DNA from: Pontibacterium sinense | Lineage (GTDB): Bacteria; Pseudomonadota; Gammaproteobacteria; Pseudomonadales; Balneatricaceae | Assembly (NCBI RefSeq): GCF_015209595.1 | Contig: NZ_JADEYS010000001.1 | Span: 124,001-188,000, forward strand | Direction of reading: 5' to 3' | Length of the DNA: 64,000 nt | Shown: piece by piece, positions 17,441 to 25,037 of the stretch | Layout of the letters: each line of letters opens with the position of its first letter | Position numbering within the stretch: the stretch's first letter is position 1 | Notes under the pieces: generated by a model | What the model was told of the DNA's origin: nothing | The model's database searches: none | Seen by the model: only the letters and a program-made list of their open reading frames with translations | Program-made: the position numbers and the translations under genes

Positions 17441-18568
17441 ATGCTGATTGGCATCCCCAAAGAGATCAAAGTGCATGAATATCGGGTGGGGTTAACCCCC
17501 GCGGGTGTGCACGAACTCATCAATCAGGGGCATCAGGTTCTGGTTGAGCAGTTTGCGGGCATGGGTGTTGGCTATGTGGACGACGACTACGCCAAAGTGG
17601 GGGCTTCAGTGGTGGGTACCGCTGAGGAGGTGTACCTCAATTCCGAAATGATCATCAAAGTGAAGGAACCGCAGCCGCGTGAGTGCAACATGCTTTCCGA
17701 AGGGCAGCTGCTGTTTGCCTATCTGCATCTGGCGGCGGATCAACAACAGACCGAAGCGCTGATGAGGTCTGGCTGTACAGCTCTCGCATTTGAAACGGTG
17801 ACATCCCCCAGTGGTGGCTTGCCGTTGCTGGCTCCGATGAGTGAAGTTGCAGGGCGCATGTCGATTCAGGCCGGGGCACACTGCTTGGAAAAAGCGCAGG
17901 GCGGTAGAGGTATCCTGCTGGGAGGAGTCCCCGGCGTGTTACCAGCCAAAGTGGTGGTGCTTGGCGGTGGTGTGGTGGGTGAGAATGCAGCCCGCATGGC
18001 GTTGGGACTGGGGGCGCAAGTCACAATTATTGATCGCTCGATTCCCCGTCTGAAACAACTGGATGCGCAGTTTGGTGGTTGCTTACAAACGCTTTACTCC
18101 ACACAAGACAATATTGAAAATGCAGTGTTAGCAGCAGATCTGATCATTGGTGCGGTGCTGATACCGGGCGCGGCGGCTCCTAAGCTGGTGACCTGCGATA
18201 TGGTGTCGGCGATGAAGCCTGGTACCGTGATGGTAGATGTGGCAATTGATCAGGGTGGTTGTTTCGAAACCAGTCGTCCAACAACCCATCAGGAACCTGT
18301 CTACGAAGTGGATCATGTGGTGCACTACTGTGTGGCCAATATGCCCGGTGCTGTCGCCCGCACATCTGCACTGGCTCTGGAAAATGCGACACTGCCCTAC
18401 GTTTTGGCCTTGGCGACAAAAGGTTGGCAGCAGGCTTTGTAGGACGATCCGTACTTTGCGAACGGGTTGAATATCCATCATGGTCAGATCACCTGTCCCG
18501 GTGTGGCGGATGCGTTTAATCTGCCCCTCATACCAATGGAGCAGGTGCTTGAGAATAATCGGACTTGA
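17441..18568 (+). pseudogene. ald: Alanine dehydrogenase interrupted by one in-frame amber codon
   Basis: The NAD-dependent alanine/pyruvate enzyme is recognised by MLIGIPKEIKVHEYRVGLTP, the substrate loop FAYLHLA, the H-bearing [22 protein letters not shown] and the nucleotide fold [17 protein letters not shown]. Reading stops at codon 334 (TAG at 18440-18442) after GWQQAL. The same frame then continues for 41 codons with a typical Ald C-terminus (DDPYFANGLNIHHGQ, then a VADAFNLP segment) to TGA at 18566-18568, giving the normal total of about 375 codons. There is no frameshift, only one stop. It is therefore a nonsense allele, a sequencing error or a readthrough case. The upstream ribosome site is good (GGAGG), and the truncated product would be 333 residues. 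Confidence 0.85.
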
Positions 18569-18620
18569 TTGCTGGCGGTTGATCGGGGAGTCTATGGCAA
18601 CCTTGTATAGGGAGACCAAG

Positions 18621-18869
18621 ATGTCCTCAATTGATAAGAAAAAATTACGCTCCGATATTTGGATGCAGCGTCTGATGAAAACCGGGATTCCGGTGGCGAT
18701 TGTCAGCGTTTTGAGCCTGTGGTTAGGCTGGTGGCTGCAAGAACCTGCATTGGGTCAGGTATTTATTGTGACGGCAGGGATTGCTCTGATTATCGGCCTG
18801 ATCTACAACGTACGTTTTGTCATCCTGTCTGTGCGCCAGCTCAAAGATAAAGAAAAAGGCAGTAAATGA
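18621..18869 (+). CDS. Small two-helix inner membrane protein
   Basis: This 82-residue protein has a short basic N-terminus, two hydrophobic helices (IPVAIVSVLSLWLGWWL and VFIVTAGIALIIGLIYNV) and a charged tail (QLKDKEKGSK). I do not recognise a family. GGGAG six bases upstream supports ATG 18621; an in-frame ATG at 18594 is weaker. Its stop overlaps the start of the Crp/Fnr regulator (ATGA), so the two are made together. It may be a membrane partner or target of that regulator; this is inference from coupling only. Confidence 0.65.
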   Translation: MSSIDKKKLRSDIWMQRLMKTGIPVAIVSVLSLWLGWWLQEPALGQVFIVTAGIALIIGLIYNVRFVILSVRQLKDKEKGSK

Positions 18870-19525
18870 GTGCAGAGGCGCTGATAGATCGTTACTCAGC
18901 GCTGGCTGAGCTGGATGCAGAAGGGCGTGAACTGCTCTTGCAGGCACGCCGGGTTGAGTTACCAGCAGGCACGGTGATCTTTCGTCACGGAGATTCCTGC
19001 GACCATTTTGTGATGCTGGTGTCGGGGCGTATTAAGGTGATGACGCGTTCGGCAGCCGGACGGGAATTACTGCTCTATCGTATTGATCAGCTCGGTACGT
19101 GTGTACTGACGACGTCTTGCCTGCTTGGGCATCAGAACTACCCCGCGGAAGGTATCGCTGAGACCGATGTAGTGGCTTATCTGCTGCCGCGATCAGCTTT
19201 TCAACAGGCCGTGGATAATTCTCCAGCGCTGCGCACCTTTATTTTTGACTCCTACGCTGAACGGCTGGCGGGACTGATTCATCTGGTGCAGGCAGTTTCC
19301 TTTGAAAACATCGAACAGCGTTTATCCGCACACCTGCTGCAACGGGCCGATGAAAAGGGTGTCGTGCGTGAGTCCCATCAGTTGATTGCGGATGAACTGG
19401 GTACCGCCCGGGAAGTGATTAGCCGCAAGCTTCAGGTGCTGGCTCAAAAAAATATTCTGGTGTTAGGGCGTGGGCGAATCACTCTGCTTGATCCTGATGC
19501 ACTGCAATACCCTCAATGTGACTAA
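18866..19525 (+). CDS. Crp/Fnr-family transcription regulator
   Basis: This 219-residue regulator has an N-terminal cyclic-nucleotide-binding-type beta-roll (LPAGTVIFRHGDSCDHFVML; SGRIKVM) and a C-terminal winged helix-turn-helix (HQLIADELGTAREVISRKL). The cAMP-contact residues of Crp are not obvious, and there is no N-terminal Fnr cysteine cluster, so the effector is unknown; cysteines in GTCVLTTSCLLG could be redox-active. A perfect TGTGA-N6-TCACA palindrome overlaps its stop codon and precedes the DUF2892 gene, a plausible target. It is coupled to the upstream small membrane protein. Confidence 0.85.
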   Translation: MSAEALIDRYSALAELDAEGRELLLQARRVELPAGTVIFRHGDSCDHFVMLVSGRIKVMTRSAAGRELLLYRIDQLGTCVLTTSCLLGHQNYPAEGIAETDVVAYLLPRSAFQQAVDNSPALRTFIFDSYAERLAGLIHLVQAVSFENIEQRLSAHLLQRADEKGVVRESHQLIADELGTAREVISRKLQVLAQKNILVLGRGRITLLDPDALQYPQCD

Positions 19526-19532
19526 AGTCACA
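19517..19532. promoter_or_regulatory. Perfect CRP/Fnr-type operator
   Basis: TGTGACTAAAGTCACA has both CRP half sites (TGTGA and TCACA) exact, with the six-base spacer. It overlaps the stop of the Crp/Fnr-family gene and is centred about 72 bases before the DUF2892 start, a position suited to activation. Either global CRP/Vfr or the adjacent regulator could bind. Confidence 0.6.
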
Positions 19533-19596
19533 GATGGCGAGCTCCTTGGACGGGATACTGAATGTAACTTCATGTTTATCTGTCCGGGAGAGCGTT

Positions 19597-19791
19597 ATGG
19601 AAAAGAATATAGGTAGTTTGGATAAAGCTATTCGTGTCTTGGTGGGCCTCGTTTTACTGGCGCTGGTATTTGTCGGTCCGCAGTCTGTTTGGGGCTGGGT
19701 CGGGTTGCCGGTCATCCTGATCGCTTTGTTTGGTTGGTGTCCGCTATACAAAATATTGGGTGTGAGTACCTGTAAACGCTGCAATAACTGA
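19597..19791 (+). CDS. DUF2892 (YgaP-like) membrane protein
   Basis: This 64-residue protein matches the DUF2892 pattern: MEKNIGSLDKAIRV, a tight pair of hydrophobic helices (VGLVLLALVFVGP and WVGLPVILIALFGW), and the C-terminal cysteines CPLYKILGVSTCKRC. In other bacteria the domain occurs alone or fused to rhodanese and is tied to sulfur or sulfide handling. GGGAG eight bases upstream supports ATG 19597. It has its own CRP-type operator upstream and a strong terminator downstream, so it is a monocistronic regulated unit. Confidence 0.8.
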   Translation: MEKNIGSLDKAIRVLVGLVLLALVFVGPQSVWGWVGLPVILIALFGWCPLYKILGVSTCKRCNN

Positions 19792-19820
19792 TCCACACAG
19801 GTTATTTCCTTCCTTACGAT

Positions 19821-19852
19821 AAAACGCCGCTTCTTTAAGCGGCGTTTTTTTT
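19821..19852 (+). terminator. Intrinsic terminator after DUF2892 gene
   Basis: CGCCGCTT and AAGCGGCG form an eight-pair stem with a four-base loop, flanked by AAAA and followed by eight T. This is a classic Rho-independent terminator about 30 bases past the stop. Confidence 0.9.
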
Positions 19853-19934
19853 CAGTTCAGTAAAGATTCATCCGCTGGCCCCTACTCTGTAGTCATTCTT
19901 ACAACGAACCTGCTAAGCAGATAGGAGTGACGTG

Positions 19935-20483
19935 ATGAAAAAGCTGATACTGACCGCCCTGCTCAGCGTGGGTGTGATAGCAACCCAGGCGGAGGCACGC
20001 AGCTGGGATAAGGGACATCCAAAACATAAGGACTTTGCCCGCGTTGTGCATGTACAGCCCATCTACCATCGGATTGAACGCAGTATTCCCCGCGAAACTT
20101 GCTGGAATGAGCGCGTACAGGTGCAGCAGCCACACCGTTATCGAAACGATTCTTATACGGATGAAATACTGGGTGGCATCATCGGTGGTGCTATTGGTAA
20201 CGCCGTGGGGCATAACAAATCGAACAAAAAGGTTCAGGCCGCCATTGGTGCTGCATTGGGCGCTTCGATCGCGCACGATATGAACCGTCCCCGTCACCGT
20301 GATTACGGTGTAAGCTACCGGGATGAGCAGCGTTGTGCGGTCGAACATGATGTGGAGTATCATGAAGAAGTTTCTGGATACAACGTTACGTACCGCTATC
20401 ACGGACGGGAATATCAAACCCGGACACGGCGGCATCCGGGTAAACGCATCAGAGTGCAGGTTGATGTTCGGCCGGTACACTGA
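19935..20483 (+). CDS. Exported glycine-zipper (17-kDa antigen-like) protein
   Basis: This 182-residue protein has a signal peptide (MKKLILTALLSVGVIATQAEA) and a glycine-zipper segment (EILGGIIGGAIGNAVGHN; AAIGAALGASIAHDM) as in 17-kDa surface antigen/2TM proteins. Its His/Arg-rich flanks include a C-terminal beta-type region (YNVTYRYHGREYQTRTR). It is probably envelope associated. AGGAG seven bases before ATG 19935 fixes the start; an adjacent GTG at 19932 is possible. It begins a run of four same-strand genes leading to a two-component system. Confidence 0.8.
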   Translation: MKKLILTALLSVGVIATQAEARSWDKGHPKHKDFARVVHVQPIYHRIERSIPRETCWNERVQVQQPHRYRNDSYTDEILGGIIGGAIGNAVGHNKSNKKVQAAIGAALGASIAHDMNRPRHRDYGVSYRDEQRCAVEHDVEYHEEVSGYNVTYRYHGREYQTRTRRHPGKRIRVQVDVRPVH

Positions 20484-20506
20484 GGTTAATGCTTAAGGGG
20501 TTGGGA

Positions 20507-20818
20507 ATGTACAAAGGGATTGGCACAACGACGGCAAAAGCAGGCGGTGTATTAGGTTTATCACTGATGCTGATGTTCAGTCCGGCTATATCTGCTGCGC
20601 CGGTAACCAGCCCAGCGGCCAGTATGCTACTGGCCCAAAATTCGATCAGCCTGCAGCAGGCGGTCGCCCGTGTTAAGGAAAAATATGGCGGGCGGGTTTT
20701 GAAAGCAGAACCCGTTACAGTTAAAGGTCGGGCCGGGTATCGCATCCGGGTTATGAGTAACGGACGTATTCGTGAATTTCTTGTAGATGCGTCCAGTGGA
20801 AAGTTGATGCGACCCTGA
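20507..20818 (+). CDS. Exported PepSY-domain protein
   Basis: This protein of about 100 residues has a signal peptide ending near ISAAP and a single PepSY domain (SLQQAVARVKEKYGGRVLKAE ... GYRIRVMSNGRIREFLVDASSGKL). PepSY proteins in this position, just upstream of an OmpR-type regulator and sensor kinase, often modulate the kinase in the periplasm. AAGGGG six bases upstream favours ATG 20507; ATG 20489 with TGAGG is an equal-frame alternative. The gap to the regulator gene is 23 bases. Confidence 0.8.
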   Translation: MYKGIGTTTAKAGGVLGLSLMLMFSPAISAAPVTSPAASMLLAQNSISLQQAVARVKEKYGGRVLKAEPVTVKGRAGYRIRVMSNGRIREFLVDASSGKLMRP

Positions 20819-20841
20819 ACAGCCCGAAAGAGGAAGGTGCA

Positions 20842-21528
20842 ATGAAACTGCTTGTTGTTGAAGATGAACCGGATCTACGTCGTCAGCTGGTCAAAGCGAT
20901 GGAAGGTCGTGGTTACACAGTCGAAGATTGTGAAGATGGCGAAGAGGCGCTCTATCTGGGGCGCGAATATCCGTACGATCTGGCGATTGTGGATCTGGGC
21001 TTGCCCAAGTTGTCGGGCGTTGATGTGATTAAACGCTGGCGTGCTGAAGAAAAGCGTTTCCCCATCATTATTCTGACCGCCCGTGGTGATTGGCAGGATA
21101 AGGTGGAAGGATTGGAAGCGGGGGCGGATGACTATCTGGTTAAGCCGTTTCATATGGAAGAGCTGGCTGCACGCCTGAATGCATTGCTGCGTCGTACGGC
21201 GGGTCATGCTAAGCCGGAATTTGAATTCGGTCCACTGCGCATCGATACCACAGGCCGGGTGGTTTACCGTAACGATGAGCCGGTGTCACTCACCAGCTAC
21301 GAATATAAAACGTTCGAATATTTAGTCCTGCATGCGGGTAAAACCGTGTCTAAGACTGAGCTGACTGAGCACTTGTACCATCAGGATTATGACCGCGACA
21401 GCAACGTACTGGAGGTGTTTATCCGCCGCCTGCGTCAGAAGCTGGATCCGGATCAGGATATACAACCGATCACGACCGTACGTGGTATGGGATATCGATT
21501 TGATTTGAAACCGGTGCAAAAAGACTGA
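20842..21528 (+). CDS. OmpR/PhoP-type response regulator
   Basis: This 228-residue regulator has a receiver domain with the phosphoacceptor D51 (LAIVDLGLPKLSG), the acidic pair near the N-terminus (VEDEPD) and the switch residues T and K (ILTARGDW; DYLVKPF). A winged-helix domain ends in VRGMGYRFDL. The sequence is closest in feel to PhoP. It is paired with the kinase directly downstream through a one-base stop/start overlap (TGATG). Confidence 0.92.
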   Translation: MKLLVVEDEPDLRRQLVKAMEGRGYTVEDCEDGEEALYLGREYPYDLAIVDLGLPKLSGVDVIKRWRAEEKRFPIIILTARGDWQDKVEGLEAGADDYLVKPFHMEELAARLNALLRRTAGHAKPEFEFGPLRIDTTGRVVYRNDEPVSLTSYEYKTFEYLVLHAGKTVSKTELTEHLYHQDYDRDSNVLEVFIRRLRQKLDPDQDIQPITTVRGMGYRFDLKPVQKD

Positions 21529-22916
21529 TGACAGCTGCTTGGCCCTTTCGCTTGTCCTTGTTGCGTTCGATTCAGGGCCGTTTGTTGGTGGCATCGGCGC
21601 TGATTCTACCTGTTGTTATGTTGCTGGCAGGGTTGGCGCTAAAAAATGCCTATTACAGCAGTCAGGAAGTGGCCGTGAAAGAGCGGCTGCAGTTACAGGT
21701 TTATCTCCTTTTGGGCAGTATCGAGCTGGGTGATCAGCTGGTGGTACTGCCACAATCTCTTCAGGAACCCCGTTATGCCCAGATTGGTTCGGGTTTATAC
21801 GGTGTTATCCACAACGGTAGCGGACGACTGTTATGGCGATCGGAGTCTTCACGGTTGTTGCCCGAAAGCCAGGTCAGCGCCAATTTTCAGTTGCCGACCG
21901 TATTAACGGCAGGCGCATCCACGTTTGATCATTTGCCCGACGCGGGCATGTTCCGTTATCGCTTTAGTGTGATCTGGGAGCTTAATGGCAAAGAGATGCC
22001 GTTGCAGTTCACGGTTATGGAAGCGGATCAACCTGTGTTGAAAGCCTCTGCGGCTTATTTCCGACAGTTGATGTTCTGGCTGGCGGCGGTGTTAGTGGTC
22101 GCACTTCTGGCACAGGTGTTGATTATGCGCTGGGGTATTCATCCACTGAAAGGTCTGGCGCGTGATCTGAAAATGATCGAGCAGGGCGATGCAGATCGAT
22201 TATCCGGGCGCTACCCCAGTGAAGTTCAGCCGGTGACCGATAACCTCAATCGCCTGATCGACAGCGAACGTCAGCAACGGGAACGGTATCGCAATACACT
22301 CGGGGATCTGGCCCACAGTTTGAAAACGCCGCTTGCCGTCATACGTGGTGCCGGCGAAGAGCAGTTACCTCTGCACGAATATGGATCGGTTGTTGATGAA
22401 CAGGTCGAACGCATGGATCAGATCGTCCAGTATCAGTTGGCGCGTGCGGTCAAATCTCAAGGTGGTGGGTTGGCGCAGGCGGTCTCAGTTAAAGCGGTTG
22501 TGGATCGCATGCTGGGAGCGCTGGATAAGGTGTATCGGGATAAAGGTGTGTGTTCGGATGCGCAGGTCAGCGAAATGCTGGGTTTTGCCGGTGATGAACG
22601 TGATCTGATGGAAGTGCTGGGTAACCTGTTAGAAAACGCTTACAAGTATGGCGACAGTCAGGTACGGATTACCGGCCAGCTTGCAAAGGAAAGTCTGTAC
22701 CTGGAGATCGAGGATGATGGGCCCGGTGTTAATCCGGAGGCACGGCAGGTGATTTTGGAGCGTGGTGCGCGTCTGGATACCTCTATTCAGGGACAGGGTA
22801 TTGGTCTTTCAGTGGCAGTGGATATTGTGAGCTCATACGATGGACAGCTAGAAGTCGCAGAATCAGACTTAGGTGGTGCGCGGTTTAAAGTGACGCTGCC
22901 GGGTGGCAGCGTCTAA
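21528..22916 (+). CDS. PhoQ-like sensor histidine kinase
   Basis: This 462-residue inner membrane kinase has a first helix (LLVASALILPVVMLLAGLAL), a periplasmic sensor of about 130 residues, a second helix (LMFWLAAVLVVALLAQVLIM), HAMP, and an H-box with H263 in DLAHSLKTPLAVI, the PhoQ form. An N-box (LLENAYKYG) and G-boxes (DDGPGV, GQGIGLSV) follow. The sensor lacks an obvious PhoQ acidic patch. With the glycine-zipper and PepSY genes upstream it likely monitors envelope state or cations; the ligand is inferred, not seen. Confidence 0.9.
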   Translation: MTAAWPFRLSLLRSIQGRLLVASALILPVVMLLAGLALKNAYYSSQEVAVKERLQLQVYLLLGSIELGDQLVVLPQSLQEPRYAQIGSGLYGVIHNGSGRLLWRSESSRLLPESQVSANFQLPTVLTAGASTFDHLPDAGMFRYRFSVIWELNGKEMPLQFTVMEADQPVLKASAAYFRQLMFWLAAVLVVALLAQVLIMRWGIHPLKGLARDLKMIEQGDADRLSGRYPSEVQPVTDNLNRLIDSERQQRERYRNTLGDLAHSLKTPLAVIRGAGEEQLPLHEYGSVVDEQVERMDQIVQYQLARAVKSQGGGLAQAVSVKAVVDRMLGALDKVYRDKGVCSDAQVSEMLGFAGDERDLMEVLGNLLENAYKYGDSQVRITGQLAKESLYLEIEDDGPGVNPEARQVILERGARLDTSIQGQGIGLSVAVDIVSSYDGQLEVAESDLGGARFKVTLPGGSV

Positions 22917-22934
22917 TCCAGCTGTTCAGCGGGA

Positions 22935-23948
22935 TTACTTGGCATCCTCTAGCATCTGCACACGACGCTCTGTGGCAGGATGGGAGCTGAACCAGTCGGG
23001 CATATTGCCGTGTTTGGTGTTGTTCTCCAGCTTTGTCAGCAACGCCGCCAAGTGTTTTACGTCCATATTCTCCTGTCGCATATAGTCGATGGCAAACTGA
23101 TCTGCCTCTTCTTCAAAGCGACGTGAGTAGCTCTTTTCAACCAGTAAAGTGGGCAAAGCCGCGAGCACGGTGGTTGCTGCACTCATATCTCCGGTAACTG
23201 CCGTGATAATCAGCGGATAGGTGCTACTTTGCAAAATCATCCGCAGGCTGTGCCGGTGTTCCACATGACCAACTTCATGGGCTAATACACCCTGAATCCC
23301 TTGAGGGTGATCGGCGAGTTCGATCAACTGGTCGGTAATCACAATATCCCCTGAAGGCAGCGCGAATGCATTGGGGCCCATGATGCCACCGTCACGGAAA
23401 TGCAGTCGATAATTGAAATCAGAATGCTGATTGTCGGCGATCTCGCGGAACTGTTGGCGCAGCGCCTGTTGCTGCTCCTCGGGTAATTTACTGTCGCTGA
23501 ACAGCCCCGATTGATCCAATACTGTGAGTGTTTCAGCGCCCAGTTCCTGCATGATGCTGATAGGCAGGCGCTGTGCTACCTTGTCGGCGATAGCAGGCAA
23601 ACCGGCGGCCATAAACCACCAGATCATCAGTCCGGTGATCACGACGGCGGCTAAGGCATAACGCAACTTGCTTTCCAGTGTGTGAATCAGATCAGGGCGC
23701 TTGTGGGCCTCCGGAATATACTGCTCACAGAGTTGATCAATCAGGTCGTTTTGGCTGGATTCCAGGCGACTGCCATCAGGCAGGTCCAGAAAACGTGGCG
23801 TATTACCGATACGGGGGCTGACCTTCAGCTGCTGCCATTGCCATTGCAGGTCATTCGGTAACTTGAAATAGCCGGACGGGCCAATCTCCAGCATACAGGC
23901 TGTGCGCTTGGAGGTTTGTCCATCGTAAAAATAGGCTTCGAGTTGCAT
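22935..23948 (-). CDS. M48-family zinc metallopeptidase
   Basis: This 337-residue protein has a cytosolic N-terminal beta region, a transmembrane helix (ALAAVVITGLMIWWFMAAGL, about 98-117) and an M48 catalytic domain with HEVGH at 224-228 and the third ligand region FEEEADQF (278-284). It resembles bacterial proteins related to Oma1/BepA that trim membrane or envelope proteins. It overlaps the DUF898 gene upstream by one base (TAATG), so the protease and the multi-pass protein are co-produced and may act together. Confidence 0.88.
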   Translation of the reverse strand: MQLEAYFYDGQTSKRTACMLEIGPSGYFKLPNDLQWQWQQLKVSPRIGNTPRFLDLPDGSRLESSQNDLIDQLCEQYIPEAHKRPDLIHTLESKLRYALAAVVITGLMIWWFMAAGLPAIADKVAQRLPISIMQELGAETLTVLDQSGLFSDSKLPEEQQQALRQQFREIADNQHSDFNYRLHFRDGGIMGPNAFALPSGDIVITDQLIELADHPQGIQGVLAHEVGHVEHRHSLRMILQSSTYPLIITAVTGDMSAATTVLAALPTLLVEKSYSRRFEEEADQFAIDYMRQENMDVKHLAALLTKLENNTKHGNMPDWFSSHPATERRVQMLEDAK

Positions 23949-24970
23949 TAAACACCAAACTCCAGATCCAGGGTTTCACCCAGTTCCTCACCTAACGCGT
24001 TCTGCTGATCCTGCTGTGCCTGTACAAACTGGTCCAGATCACCGTGTATGTGAGCCGATGTGCAGGTGGCGCGGTAATTCGCGCTGCGGATCATTGCCCA
24101 GGGAGTGGCCAATCCTAGCGTGAACACGATGGCAAAAGTATTGCTGATAAATATCCACAGGTAGGCCAGCGTTCTCATTCGGCTTTCAAAGCGGTGCTCA
24201 CCCAAGCGCAAATTGTTCAGCGTTAGATTCATCACCTGAACTTTGATATACGCATAAACCAAATAGTAAAACGGCAGAATCACCAGTGGGATCAGCGGTA
24301 TCAGTGTCGGTGCTGCAGTTTGTACCAAAAAGAATAAAACACCGGTAGAGATCATCAGAAACAAGGCTGACAGGTAGATGGAATAGAACGCACCCGCTTT
24401 AAATTCTGCAGACATTTGGGTATCACCAAAGCGGCTGTGGTTTGCCAGCCACCGTTGCTGTCGGCACACGGCGTAGGGATAGAGTAATCCGGCGGTGAGC
24501 GCACTGCCTATGGGTAGTAAGACATAGGCGATCAGTGCTTGCACATAACCGCCGTCAAAGCCAAAGCGGATGTTACGGTAACGGGTATTAAAGTGTCGGA
24601 ACATCATGGAACGAACGATAATCCAGGGCAGCACTGCGGCGAATAGCAGCATTATCGGAAAGGCTGCGAGAGGGAAAAAATTAGTAATGACCTGATAGAG
24701 TATAAACAGACCGAATGCGATCAGGCGTCCTTTCAGTATCTGTATCGGTAGGGCGGTATACTCAAAACTGGAGCCGCCGAGGGTGGTATGTCCGTAAAAG
24801 TATTGATGCGTGCGGACTTTGGCCCAGGCTGAGTAGATGCCGAGCGTCAGAATCGTCAGGCATAGGTTGACGATCCAGATACGGAAGAATTCACCGGCTT
24901 TGCCGTGAAACTGAAAATCGAGTACCTGAGGCTCCTGTATAGCGAGCTTGGGTTGAACCGGTTCGTTCAT
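23948..24970 (-). CDS. YjgN-family (DUF898) multi-pass membrane protein
   Basis: This 340-residue inner membrane protein has the DUF898 repeats: FRIWIVNLCLTILTLGIYSAWAKVR with a YFYGHT motif early, and AYLWIFISNTFAIVFTLGLATPWAMIR late. The function of the family is unknown. Pairing with an M48 protease by a one-base overlap is a recurrent arrangement and suggests a shared membrane quality-control role. The start is ATG 24970, preceded on the minus strand by an AAGGAAT ribosome site. Confidence 0.85.
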   Translation of the reverse strand: MNEPVQPKLAIQEPQVLDFQFHGKAGEFFRIWIVNLCLTILTLGIYSAWAKVRTHQYFYGHTTLGGSSFEYTALPIQILKGRLIAFGLFILYQVITNFFPLAAFPIMLLFAAVLPWIIVRSMMFRHFNTRYRNIRFGFDGGYVQALIAYVLLPIGSALTAGLLYPYAVCRQQRWLANHSRFGDTQMSAEFKAGAFYSIYLSALFLMISTGVLFFLVQTAAPTLIPLIPLVILPFYYLVYAYIKVQVMNLTLNNLRLGEHRFESRMRTLAYLWIFISNTFAIVFTLGLATPWAMIRSANYRATCTSAHIHGDLDQFVQAQQDQQNALGEELGETLDLEFGV

Positions 24971-25037
24971 GGATGATATTCCTTAATCAGTCTGGGGAGG
25001 CCTCATCCTGAGGCCATGGTTAAAACCGTATTTGAGT

